A DNA stretch of 64,000 nt from Pseudoalteromonas piscicida (lineage in GTDB: Bacteria; Pseudomonadota; Gammaproteobacteria; Enterobacterales; Alteromonadaceae), in contig NZ_CP021647.1 of the NCBI RefSeq assembly GCF_002208135.1, positions 685,501 through 749,500 of the forward strand, given 5' to 3'. A program made the position numbers and the translations under genes. The notes beneath the pieces were generated by a model, which was not told the DNA's origin, searched no databases, and saw nothing but the letters and a program-made list of their open reading frames with translations. Shown here piece by piece: positions 36,535 to 44,359 of the stretch (within the stretch, counting starts at the first letter, position 1; every line of letters starts with the position of its first letter).

Positions 36535-36596
36535 GTAAAGTCCTTTCGCTTTGTTAACTTTCACTTATTAAACATGTACGGCCAGACTATCACAAA

Positions 36597-37325
36597 TTAT
36601 TGATTTATCACGTTTCTTATTTCTTCGATTAAGGCAATGCTCGCCTCGTTATCACCGTGAACGCATAAGGTGTCGGCGCGTAAGGTAAGTGATTTTCCAC
36701 TTGCTGTCGTGACACTGCCTTGCTGATGTAATTGCTTAACTTGCGCAAGTAGCGCTGACTTGTCGTGTACTGCGCCCGCTTCAGAGCGGGCAGTCAGTAA
36801 GCCTTCATCGGTGTACAACCTATCGGCAAAGGCTTCAAAAATCAGTGATACATTATAGTCGTCAGCGAGTTGTTGATGTTTTGCTTGTTGCGCAGTGGCT
36901 AACACCATCAACTTTAGCTCACTTGGGTAGTGTGAAATGGCCTTGATAACACAGCTTAACAACGTTTGTGACTTCATCATATCGTTATAAAGTGCACCGT
37001 GTGGTTTTACATAACTTAGCGTCAAGCCTTGCACCTTTGCCATCCCGTCAATTGCGGCAATTTGGTAATGTAAGGTGTTGATGATCTCTTGCTCTGAGAG
37101 CTGCATTGAGCGGCGGCCAAACCCTTGGCGGTCTGGATAACTTGGATGTGCACCAAGCGTCACTTGGTGTGTGTTGACCAGTTGTAGTGTCTGCGCGAGT
37201 ACATCAGGATCTCCTGCGTGAAAGCCGCAAGCGACGTTGGCCATATCGATATGTGGCATTACGTATTCGTCTAACCCCATTTTCCAAGCGCCAAAGCTCT
37301 CACCCAAATCGCAATTTAATAACAT
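36597..37325 (-). CDS. pxpA: 5-oxoprolinase subunit A (LamB/YcsF family)
   Basis: 242 residues. Signature sequences are complete: NCDLGESFGAWKMG at the start, DMANVACGFHAGDP, TLGAHPSYPDRQGFGRR, VKPHGALYNDM, EAFADRLYTDEG, and a C-terminal LCVHGDN. In other bacteria PxpA works with PxpB and PxpC to open ATP-dependently the ring of 5-oxoproline (pyroglutamate). Neither partner gene is in this window. It starts 9 bases after the YcsI-like stop codon, so the two are co-transcribed. Cytoplasmic. Confidence 0.92.
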   Translation of the reverse strand: MLLNCDLGESFGAWKMGLDEYVMPHIDMANVACGFHAGDPDVLAQTLQLVNTHQVTLGAHPSYPDRQGFGRRSMQLSEQEIINTLHYQIAAIDGMAKVQGLTLSYVKPHGALYNDMMKSQTLLSCVIKAISHYPSELKLMVLATAQQAKHQQLADDYNVSLIFEAFADRLYTDEGLLTARSEAGAVHDKSALLAQVKQLHQQGSVTTASGKSLTLRADTLCVHGDNEASIALIEEIRNVINQ

Positions 37326-37334
37326 GTTTATTTC

Positions 37335-38135
37335 CTACTTTGTTACTGCAAGCTCTAAATCTTGTCTATCTGTCACCAATAAATGGTGTGGACTATTCAT
37401 AATGCAAAACTCTGGTGCAGCTTTTGCGATGGCTAACTGGGCAGTCAGACTGGAACTCCAAAAAACCGGCAACTGTCCCTCTTTACAAGTCAGTGGATCG
37501 CCAAAATTAGGCTTGCTGAGATCTTTTATCCCGACCTCATTTGGCTCACCAAAATGAAGTGGTAACGCATAGGGGAGTCGGCTGAGTGTGGCCGCTTGAA
37601 TTGCATTAATAAGGTTTTGCTTTGTTAATGGGCGCATCGCCAGTATTTGATTCGCCTCGTACTTATCTACTGAGTTGCAAGGCAAGTTACTGATGTAGAG
37701 TGGTAAAGGCGTGGTTGGGTTCGCCGATGGCGGGTTTATTCCATACTGCGCGAGTAAGTTATCAAAAGAAAGGTAACTGGCAAAAGCAAAGGTAACTAAG
37801 TCGTCGCGCCAGTGCTCCTCAATATTGTGACACTCTTGGACGAGCTGGCCATGTTTTAACATCTGATACTTGGGGAGGTGGTAGCGAATGTCTATATCTT
37901 TACCCAAAGCTTCAAAGTTGAAATTACCCGGCTCACTAGGTGGAATAATAAGTTTGCAAACAGATTGATTACTCTCACAAAAGCGAAAGAACGAATATGC
38001 TTCGCTTTGTGGCAAAATAATCACATTACATTGTGTGAACCCAGGCACGAACCCTTTAGTAGGGCCCGTATAATCACCATCTTTGATCATTTTTCTAATT
38101 GCATGTGGTGCACTTAACGAAGCACTGGGATCCAT
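37335..38135 (-). CDS. YcsI family (DUF1445), putative hydro-lyase / D-glutamate cyclase-like
   Basis: 266 residues from ATG 38135 with TTGGAGGAA immediately upstream (TTG 38147 is weaker). Conserved family blocks are visible: GPTKGFVPGFTQCNVIILP, FLRFCExNQxxCPL-like (FFRFCESNQSVCKL), DIRYHLPKYQ, CHNIEEHWRDDLVTFAFASYLSFDNLL, SNLPCNSV, MRPLT and LPLHFGEPNEVGI. Mammalian DGLUCY of this family converts D-glutamate to 5-oxo-D-proline. Position next to pxpA fits a 5-oxoproline pathway. It follows the GH3 gene by 12 bases. Confidence 0.85.
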   Translation of the reverse strand: MDPSASLSAPHAIRKMIKDGDYTGPTKGFVPGFTQCNVIILPQSEAYSFFRFCESNQSVCKLIIPPSEPGNFNFEALGKDIDIRYHLPKYQMLKHGQLVQECHNIEEHWRDDLVTFAFASYLSFDNLLAQYGINPPSANPTTPLPLYISNLPCNSVDKYEANQILAMRPLTKQNLINAIQAATLSRLPYALPLHFGEPNEVGIKDLSKPNFGDPLTCKEGQLPVFWSSSLTAQLAIAKAAPEFCIMNSPHHLLVTDRQDLELAVTK

Positions 38136-38147
38136 AGATTCCTCCAA

Positions 38148-39989
38148 TTAGTGGTTTACTGTAACAGGCAGTGAACCTTCCGCTTTTGCTATTCCTAAAA
38201 TCACCTTGGCTAGCGCCGTGTAGGCAGGCCCTGCCACTTTTGTATCATGATTTATGTCTACATTATAGGCGTAACTTGCTAACACTGCGTTACTAAAAGG
38301 ACTAAAGGTACTAATTTCGTATGGTGCTCTTAGGCTGATAAATAATTGCTTTTTACCCTGCTGTTGACCGTATTGCAGTAACGCTTTCAGCGCTTCAGGT
38401 TGCGCATTACGTGCAACGCCATGCACTCGTAACTTTTTCACATCGTCCATGCCACCAATCTCGACCGCACTTTGCGGTGGTGAGGCATGTGCGGCGATTA
38501 TGACGTCGGCCTGTTTAATTGCATCATGCGCAATGTTTGGATCGTAGGCTTGTAGGCTTGTGCAAGAGAGTATAAGCGAGTTATTGCTGAATGTTTGTAG
38601 TGCTTGCTCGAGTGCAAAACATTTTTGCCTATCTGGCATGATAAGGTGGATAACTTGTGTGTTATCTCTGAGCGGCAATACACCATCGTTTTTTACTTCG
38701 GTGATAGCCGCTAGTGCAAGCTCTGCTTCTAAGCGACGATGGCTCGGATTGCCCAGCGTTGAATTGGCAATGGCCAAAGAAGCGCTTGATTGCGGCAGTT
38801 TTGTCTTAAGCTTAGCGATACGCGTCATAGAATCACTGAGTTGCGCTTTATCTAGTTTATTCTTATCAAGTGCTTCAGTTAACTGAGCCATATACTGCTC
38901 AAAGCGTTTGATGTCTGTACGATTGCGAATAGCAATAGGCATTAGCGCGATATCCACTCCGGCATTGAACGTTTCAATCGTCGCATCGACTGGATTAAAA
39001 AAATCGCTGATCCCGGCCATATCTAGCGCATCGGTGACCGTTACGCCTCGGTATCCCAACTCGTGTCTGAGTAGTTGCGTCATGATCTGATAGGACATAG
39101 TCGCAGGCCTTATCATGCTCTCACCTTGAGAGTTTACGACTTTACTGTTATCGAGCGCAGGATATTGAATATGGGCGGTCATTATCATGCCAGGAGGCGA
39201 TGCTTTGATTATCTCGGCAAAGGGCAATAAATCTTGCTGATTAATTTTGTCGCGGTCGTGATCAACACGAGGCAATCCTGTGTGGCTATCAACATGTGTA
39301 TCACCGTGGCCAGGAAAATGCTTCAGCGCAGATAGAACATCTGCGGCCTCAAATGCTTTTACCTGAGCAAGACCTAACTTGGCGACCACTTTGGGATTTT
39401 CCGAGAATGAACGCACATTGATCACTGGATTGTTCGGGTTGCTGTTCACATCTACCGTTGGGGCGAAGTTTACGTTGATCCCTAAGCTATTTAGCTCTTT
39501 TCCAATTGCGCTTGCCACTTTGGTTGCGTAAGTATCGCCCTGTTTTGGATAGGTTGCCCCAATACTCATATTGCCGGTAAATGACGTTGCTTGTTCACGA
39601 TTTATTCGCGCAACACGGCCACCTTCTTGATCGATTGCAATAAATAAAGGAAGTTGACTCTTACTTTGCCGTGCCGCATGTTGCAGAGCATTGGTGAGGC
39701 TAACGATTTGCGCGGTGTTTTGCACATTTTCGGCAAACAAAATAGCGCCGCCGATGTCGTATTTACTAATCAATTCGGACAGCTCAGGCGGTAAAGTTGT
39801 CATCGCTGCTCTACAATCTCCACTTGGCTTTTTGCTTTCACCGCAGTAATAGCGAAAATCGAGCATAAGCTTTTGTCCAAGCATTTGCGAAGTGGTCAGT
39901 GGCACTTGTGCTGCTGTTGCGTGAGCTGAAGTGATGAAACTCATGAATGTGATAGTTCCTAAAGTAGTGAGCAGAGATAATAATCGCAC
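38148..39989 (-). CDS. Secreted GH3 beta-N-acetylhexosaminidase (NagZ-like)
   Basis: About 613 residues. The start is ambiguous: GTG 39989 or TTG 39995, both with poor ribosome sites; an internal ATG at 39941 would shorten the signal peptide. Signal ends SAHA. Catalytic domain of GH3: FIAIDQEGGRVARI, the NagZ-type loop KHFPGHGDTHVDSHTGLP with His acid/base, and VTDALDMAGI (nucleophile Asp). The C-terminal 200 residues form a second alpha/beta domain, found in larger GH3 enzymes but not in short cytoplasmic NagZ. Likely a periplasmic or extracellular beta-N-acetylglucosaminidase of peptidoglycan or chitin fragments. First gene of the operon with ycsI and pxpA. Confidence 0.88.
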   Translation of the reverse strand: MRLLSLLTTLGTITFMSFITSAHATAAQVPLTTSQMLGQKLMLDFRYYCGESKKPSGDCRAAMTTLPPELSELISKYDIGGAILFAENVQNTAQIVSLTNALQHAARQSKSQLPLFIAIDQEGGRVARINREQATSFTGNMSIGATYPKQGDTYATKVASAIGKELNSLGINVNFAPTVDVNSNPNNPVINVRSFSENPKVVAKLGLAQVKAFEAADVLSALKHFPGHGDTHVDSHTGLPRVDHDRDKINQQDLLPFAEIIKASPPGMIMTAHIQYPALDNSKVVNSQGESMIRPATMSYQIMTQLLRHELGYRGVTVTDALDMAGISDFFNPVDATIETFNAGVDIALMPIAIRNRTDIKRFEQYMAQLTEALDKNKLDKAQLSDSMTRIAKLKTKLPQSSASLAIANSTLGNPSHRRLEAELALAAITEVKNDGVLPLRDNTQVIHLIMPDRQKCFALEQALQTFSNNSLILSCTSLQAYDPNIAHDAIKQADVIIAAHASPPQSAVEIGGMDDVKKLRVHGVARNAQPEALKALLQYGQQQGKKQLFISLRAPYEISTFSPFSNAVLASYAYNVDINHDTKVAGPAYTALAKVILGIAKAEGSLPVTVNH

Positions 39990-40112
39990 AATCAATAATA
40001 AACGCTGAATAAAATTGTCTACACTTTAACATTGATTTAGAAGCGACTACAAAATGCTTTCTGTTAGGCGATAACTGCATAAATGAAGCACAGATTTTAA
40101 AAGGAATAAAAA

Positions 40113-40457
40113 ATGAACAACCATATAAACTATGTAGAATTAGCAGCAAAAGACTTAGTAGCAACACAAGCTTTCTTCGAGCAAGTGTTTGATTGGCAAT
40201 TTGAATCTTACGGGCCAGATTATATTGCGTTTGCAAATTCAGGCCTTGACGGCGGCTTTTTCCGAGCCGATGTGTGTTCTAAGCAAGCACAAGGAGGCGC
40301 ATTGGTGGTGTTATACAGCGATGAATTGGAAGCCGTGCAAAGCAAAGTAGAGCAAGCGGGCGGAGAGATAAGCAAGGCTATATTTGAATTTCCTGGCGGT
40401 CGTCGCTTTCACTTTATTGAGCCCAGCGGCAATGAATTTGCGGTATGGGCTAAATAA
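40113..40457 (+). CDS. VOC family protein (PhnB/glyoxalase-like)
   Basis: 114 residues with AAAAGGAATAAAAA before the ATG. Single VOC domain: NYVELAAKDLVATQAFFEQVFDWQFESYGPDYIAF, a central LVVLYSDELEAVQSKVEQAGG and a C-terminal FHFIEPSGNEFAVW. Divergent from the GH3 operon across about 120 bases. No other partner. Function unknown beyond the fold. Confidence 0.85.
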   Translation: MNNHINYVELAAKDLVATQAFFEQVFDWQFESYGPDYIAFANSGLDGGFFRADVCSKQAQGGALVVLYSDELEAVQSKVEQAGGEISKAIFEFPGGRRFHFIEPSGNEFAVWAK

Positions 40458-40465
40458 CCAAACCT

Positions 40466-40492
40466 TGCGTTGTAAAGGGGCTTTACAACGCA
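40466..40492. terminator. Long perfect hairpin after the VOC gene
   Basis: 12-bp perfect stem TGCGTTGTAAAG/CTTTACAACGCA with GGG loop, 9 bases after the stop. No T run on either side, so it may act as a weak terminator or an RNA-stability element. Confidence 0.55.
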
Positions 40493-40748
40493 TGTGAACA
40501 CTCAGTTATTGCAGCAGTAACCTCTAATTTTCATATCAGATAAAAACTTGAATTCGTTGTTATTGTGAACAATAGTTATTAAACATTGGTGCAAACATCA
40601 CTTTGTATTTGATACCTGCTTACTGCCTAATCGGCTGACTGGCTTATCTCACGGGTTCAGCTTTAGCGTAGAAGTGCCGGTGGCAAGGGCAACCATTGTG
40701 CGAAACACCGCTAAACGCATCATCACCACACTTAGGTTTGATTAGGCA
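40493..40748. promoter_or_regulatory. Leader region of the GGDEF/EAL gene
   Basis: 256 bases with no gene. It presumably carries the promoter of the gene at 40749. No motif stands out. Confidence 0.3.
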
Positions 40749-42977
40749 ATGAGACGGATATTCTTAGTTGTTGGTATTTTACTCTCCTTAACCATGCTTA
40801 TGGCCGATAAATTGGGCCTTTTCTTATTGTTGCCTGTTACTTTTATTGCCATCAGCGCTGTGGTTTTTTTACTTGTATCATTGCTCTGGTGGCAAGCCCG
40901 AGGTGCTAAAGAAGTTACAGTTGATGATGGCTCTAAAGTGCCACAAATGGTGTTAGACAGTGATGGCGTCATCTTGCAAGCCAATGAACAAATGCAAGCC
41001 ATACTGGTGGGTTGTGGCAGTACAGTAATAGGGTTAGAACTTGAAAGTTTAATCACCGTGAGCGGTAACATCAATAGTGAGGGGAAGGCTGGTGCAACGA
41101 ATATGATCGAAGCGCTGGTTACACAAAGCTATGGCAATTGCACGACCAAAAAGAATGGCAAAGTTATTAGTCCTGTTGCTTTACCAATCAAAGTCGCCGA
41201 TACCGTTACTGGATACCTCTGTTATTTTAATACTAGTAACAGAGAGAATCGCCTCGCTCAGGCATTGGAAGAAGAAAAGGAATTGCTCGAAGTGACGTTG
41301 AGCTCTATTGGTGATGGCGTGATCTGTACAGATGTAAACGGCGTGATCACTTATATTAATCCAGTCACAGAGGCCATTCTCGCGATGTTAAATGAAGAAG
41401 TGGTCGGGCGGCGATTTGATGATGTTATGTCTATGTATCACGAAGAAACCAAAGCTTCGGTTAATAAATTCCCTGAGCTTTGCCTAAAACAAGGTCATAC
41501 TATTTGTTTACCTGAGCTCACTTCCATTACCAATCATCTTGGCCTTACCTTTGCGATCCAAGATTCCTTCTCTCCTATTATTGCTAAAGATGGCAGCTAT
41601 CTTGGCACAGTGATGGTCTTTCAGGATGTGACTGAGTCGAGATTGATGGCGAAAAGAATGAATCACCTTGCCCATCACGATGCGTTAACTGGGTTACCTA
41701 ATCGCTTGTTGCTTCATGACCGCTTAGTACAGGCTTGTAAACGGGCCAAGCGCTTGAATCACCAGTTTGCTTTGGTCTTTGTAGACGTCAACAAGTTCAA
41801 AAAAATCAACGACTCATTGGGACACGATTATGGCGACTTATTACTCAGAGAGATTGCGAGCCGGCTAACTCAGCAAATTAGAGGATGCGACACCGTTGCC
41901 AGAATGGGGGGCGATGAATTTGTGTTACTCATTGATGGCATCCAAGATAAAAAATATGTACGTAAGGTGGTGAGTAAAGTACTGAGTAGCGTTAACGGGC
42001 AGTATTGTTTGCGCCAAGTTAGCCTAAAAGCAACTGTGAGTGCAGGCGTTGCAATTTACCCTGATGATGGTGATAACACGGAAGCTTTGTTAAAGCATGC
42101 TGATACGGCAATGTATCGAGCTAAAAAAGCCACACAAACGGAATTTCAGTTTTATAACGCACGCCTAGATCACGAGTCAGAGCAGCGCTTAGTGCAAGAA
42201 AGTCGGATCATTCAGGGGCTAGAAAATCGAGAGTTTATTCCTTATTACCAGCCTATTGTCGATGCGCATACACGCAAGATTAAAAAACTTGAAGTGCTCG
42301 CAAGGTGGCAGCAAGATGAACAATTGTTGCTACCTGAAGACTTTTTTGAAGCGGCATGTGATGGCGATCTGATGGTAGAAATTGGGCAGCAGCTCAGAAC
42401 ACAAGCTTTCAAGGCGATGAAAACATGGTTTTATAAGTACGATAATCTCGTGGTTAGCTTTAATTTTTCGCTTGCTGAACTCACCAATAAAACAGTAATA
42501 AAAAACTTTATGGAGCAGGCTGCACAACATCAGTTGCTATCTCGGCAAATTGAAATAGAAATCAAAGAAGTTGATCTGATAGAACTACTTGATAAAGCAC
42601 CGGATGTGATGGCGGAATTAGAGCAAACCGGCATGCGGATCTCAATTGATCATTTTGGTGTAGGGCATACCAGCATGCTGTACCTGCAAAAGCTCACGTT
42701 TGAAACCATTAAAATTCCACCGGCTTTCCTTGCGACCCCTCAGTCGGTTGCCTCACAAAATGATATTGCAAAATTGATTGTACAGATGGCAAAGTGCTTG
42801 GATGTAGAATGTGTAGCGGTAGGTGTTGAGACCGCGTTGCAAGCTAAGTCTCTCAATCTCAATGGTTGTCACCTTATCCAAGGCAACCACCTTTTTGCTC
42901 CCGCCCCAGAGTCCGAGATCACCCCGATTCTCAGCACCCACATGAGCGTAGAGCGACGTAGATTAGGCCAAAATTAG
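40749..42977 (+). CDS. Membrane GGDEF protein with degenerate EAL domain
   Basis: 742 residues. Two N-terminal membrane segments (about 4-20 and 24-47), two PAS-like regions (70-150 and about 180-290, ending VMVFQDVTESR), a GGDEF domain with intact MGGDEF near residue 385-390 and the DALTGLPNR start, then an EAL-type domain. The EAL domain has lost key residues: EVL for EAL, FNFSLAEL for the N-x-S-x metal site, DHFGVGHTS for DDFGTGYSS, KIPPAF for KIDRSF and AVGVET for AEGVE. So c-di-GMP synthesis is plausible while phosphodiesterase activity is not; the EAL part may be a binding or regulatory domain. Confidence 0.88.
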   Translation: MRRIFLVVGILLSLTMLMADKLGLFLLLPVTFIAISAVVFLLVSLLWWQARGAKEVTVDDGSKVPQMVLDSDGVILQANEQMQAILVGCGSTVIGLELESLITVSGNINSEGKAGATNMIEALVTQSYGNCTTKKNGKVISPVALPIKVADTVTGYLCYFNTSNRENRLAQALEEEKELLEVTLSSIGDGVICTDVNGVITYINPVTEAILAMLNEEVVGRRFDDVMSMYHEETKASVNKFPELCLKQGHTICLPELTSITNHLGLTFAIQDSFSPIIAKDGSYLGTVMVFQDVTESRLMAKRMNHLAHHDALTGLPNRLLLHDRLVQACKRAKRLNHQFALVFVDVNKFKKINDSLGHDYGDLLLREIASRLTQQIRGCDTVARMGGDEFVLLIDGIQDKKYVRKVVSKVLSSVNGQYCLRQVSLKATVSAGVAIYPDDGDNTEALLKHADTAMYRAKKATQTEFQFYNARLDHESEQRLVQESRIIQGLENREFIPYYQPIVDAHTRKIKKLEVLARWQQDEQLLLPEDFFEAACDGDLMVEIGQQLRTQAFKAMKTWFYKYDNLVVSFNFSLAELTNKTVIKNFMEQAAQHQLLSRQIEIEIKEVDLIELLDKAPDVMAELEQTGMRISIDHFGVGHTSMLYLQKLTFETIKIPPAFLATPQSVASQNDIAKLIVQMAKCLDVECVAVGVETALQAKSLNLNGCHLIQGNHLFAPAPESEITPILSTHMSVERRRLGQN

Positions 42978-42993
42978 TTTTGAAGGTTCTTGT

Positions 42994-43017
42994 TGGTGCA
43001 TAAATCCAAGTGCACCA
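42994..43017 (+). terminator. Weak hairpin after the GGDEF/EAL gene
   Basis: TGGTGCA/TGCACCA, 7-bp stem, 10-base loop, 17 bases after the stop. No T tract. Confidence 0.35.
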
Positions 43018-43090
43018 CCTGCTAACTGCCTAACAATTCGTTAATTTCTGGATGAGAAAATATTAATTCTGAAAGCTAAGCCCAGAGCGA

Positions 43091-43672
43091 TTAATTGTCT
43101 TTCTCACTAGCAGGGCCTCTTGCTGCGGCTTTTTTCGGTGTTGTTAAATTATCCGGAAGCATGGTGTGAAATGGATTTGATTGGTTATATATAACGGTAT
43201 TTTCAAGTGTATAACAGTCATTTCGACTTTCTTGTTCTTGAGCAATGACTTTTTCCAGTCTTACTTTCTCAATTAGCCTAATGTCATACAATTCTGATAT
43301 TTGATTCGTACTATATCCAAGCGCCGAGAGTTTCTTAGCGGTTATTATCCAGTCGAGCGCTTCATACGTATTAGAAGGTGCTTGCTTTCCTTCCCACGGA
43401 ACTATTTTTTGCTTTAGTGGTATTTCATAGTTTCGATATTTTTCCCCAATGATTGCGCCAATGAGTAATGATACTGAAAATATTGCAATTAATGCACCGA
43501 GTAAGTTGAGTTTCTGCTTAGTCGGTGAATTAACCTCAATCTTAATAACGCCAAAAATAGTACCTAATAAAGCAGCGACAACCGCAAAAAAAGAAGCAAC
43601 GACTGGGGTATTTGACGCGCCAATAAAGCACCCCAGTACTAAGGCAAATATACTATATCCTATATATATCAC
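43091..43672 (-). CDS. Small membrane protein of unknown function
   Basis: 193 residues. Three to four hydrophobic segments in the first half (residues 2-18, 22-45, 56-76), then a cytoplasmic or periplasmic helical tail with charged residues and a C-terminal Lys/Ala-rich stretch. No domain recognised. It is downstream of a Cys-rich secreted protein by 16 bases on the same strand, so the pair is an operon. The gene-poor surroundings and AT-rich codons suggest accessory DNA. Confidence 0.65.
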   Translation of the reverse strand: MIYIGYSIFALVLGCFIGASNTPVVASFFAVVAALLGTIFGVIKIEVNSPTKQKLNLLGALIAIFSVSLLIGAIIGEKYRNYEIPLKQKIVPWEGKQAPSNTYEALDWIITAKKLSALGYSTNQISELYDIRLIEKVRLEKVIAQEQESRNDCYTLENTVIYNQSNPFHTMLPDNLTTPKKAAARGPASEKDN

Positions 43673-43688
43673 TTTCTAATGCCTGCTT

Positions 43689-43991
43689 CTATTTACAGCG
43701 CTTGTTACAGCGTTCTTTACAACGCTCATAAATAGGGCCGCACTTAGAAGAGTTGCTACCTTTGAGGCAATCTTTTCGAGATTCATCACAATTGTCAACA
43801 CACTCACTCCAGTCACACGAAGGAGGAGTTCTACTTGTTGACGACACCAAGTTTAAATGAATTGGTTGCTGATTGTTGATAAGTAAATTATCTAGTTCAA
43901 CTTGAGTTTGAATGGAAGGCTCATTTGTAGTTTGAGTTGCCAATGCACAAGCACTGAATACTAGTATAATTAAAGTGGATATTACTTTCAT
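43689..43991 (-). CDS. Small secreted cysteine-rich protein
   Basis: 100 residues from ATG 43991 (AAGGAATTCTGTT upstream; 44012 is a longer alternative). Signal peptide MKVISTLIILVFSACALA. The mature protein is short and ends in a cluster of eight cysteines in about 40 residues with regular spacing: CDWSEC, DNCDESRKDC, SKCGPIYERC, KERCNKRC. The (C-x3-C, C-x6-C) pattern suggests a disulfide-tight helical fold like twin CX9C proteins or a toxin/peptide. Family not recognised. First gene of a two-gene operon with the membrane protein. Confidence 0.7.
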   Translation of the reverse strand: MKVISTLIILVFSACALATQTTNEPSIQTQVELDNLLINNQQPIHLNLVSSTSRTPPSCDWSECVDNCDESRKDCLKGSNSSKCGPIYERCKERCNKRCK

Positions 43992-44359
43992 AACAGAATT
44001 CCTTATCGTCAATTGTACAAAAATTCAGGTTAAATACCCACTGAAACCCGCAAGCTAACGAAGCTTTCACCTTGTTTATATGCGCAAGTGGGGCGGCTCA
44101 TGAAGGCGTTTTTTATGTCCTTATGAGTCTATGGTATGTAGTTCTAAAAATTGCAATTGTCAAGTAACAGAATACAGCAATTTACTATATTGAAATTATA
44201 ACCTTTGGCGATATTATCTTTTGCCTCTTAGTATCAAAAAGTTACTTCTCTTTATTTTTTTTGCTTAAAAATATTCCTAAAACTTTCACTTCGTTCGTTT
44301 ATAGGTTTACAGAGCGTTCACTCACTTGCTCTGCCAACAACAAGAATGAAGGGAATACC
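43992..44359. promoter_or_regulatory. Promoter region upstream of the first GlcNAc-locus TonB receptor
   Basis: AT-rich 370-base region. An AGAGC/GCTCT hairpin around 44311-44333 lies in the probable leader of the receptor mRNA. No binding site can be named. Confidence 0.4.
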
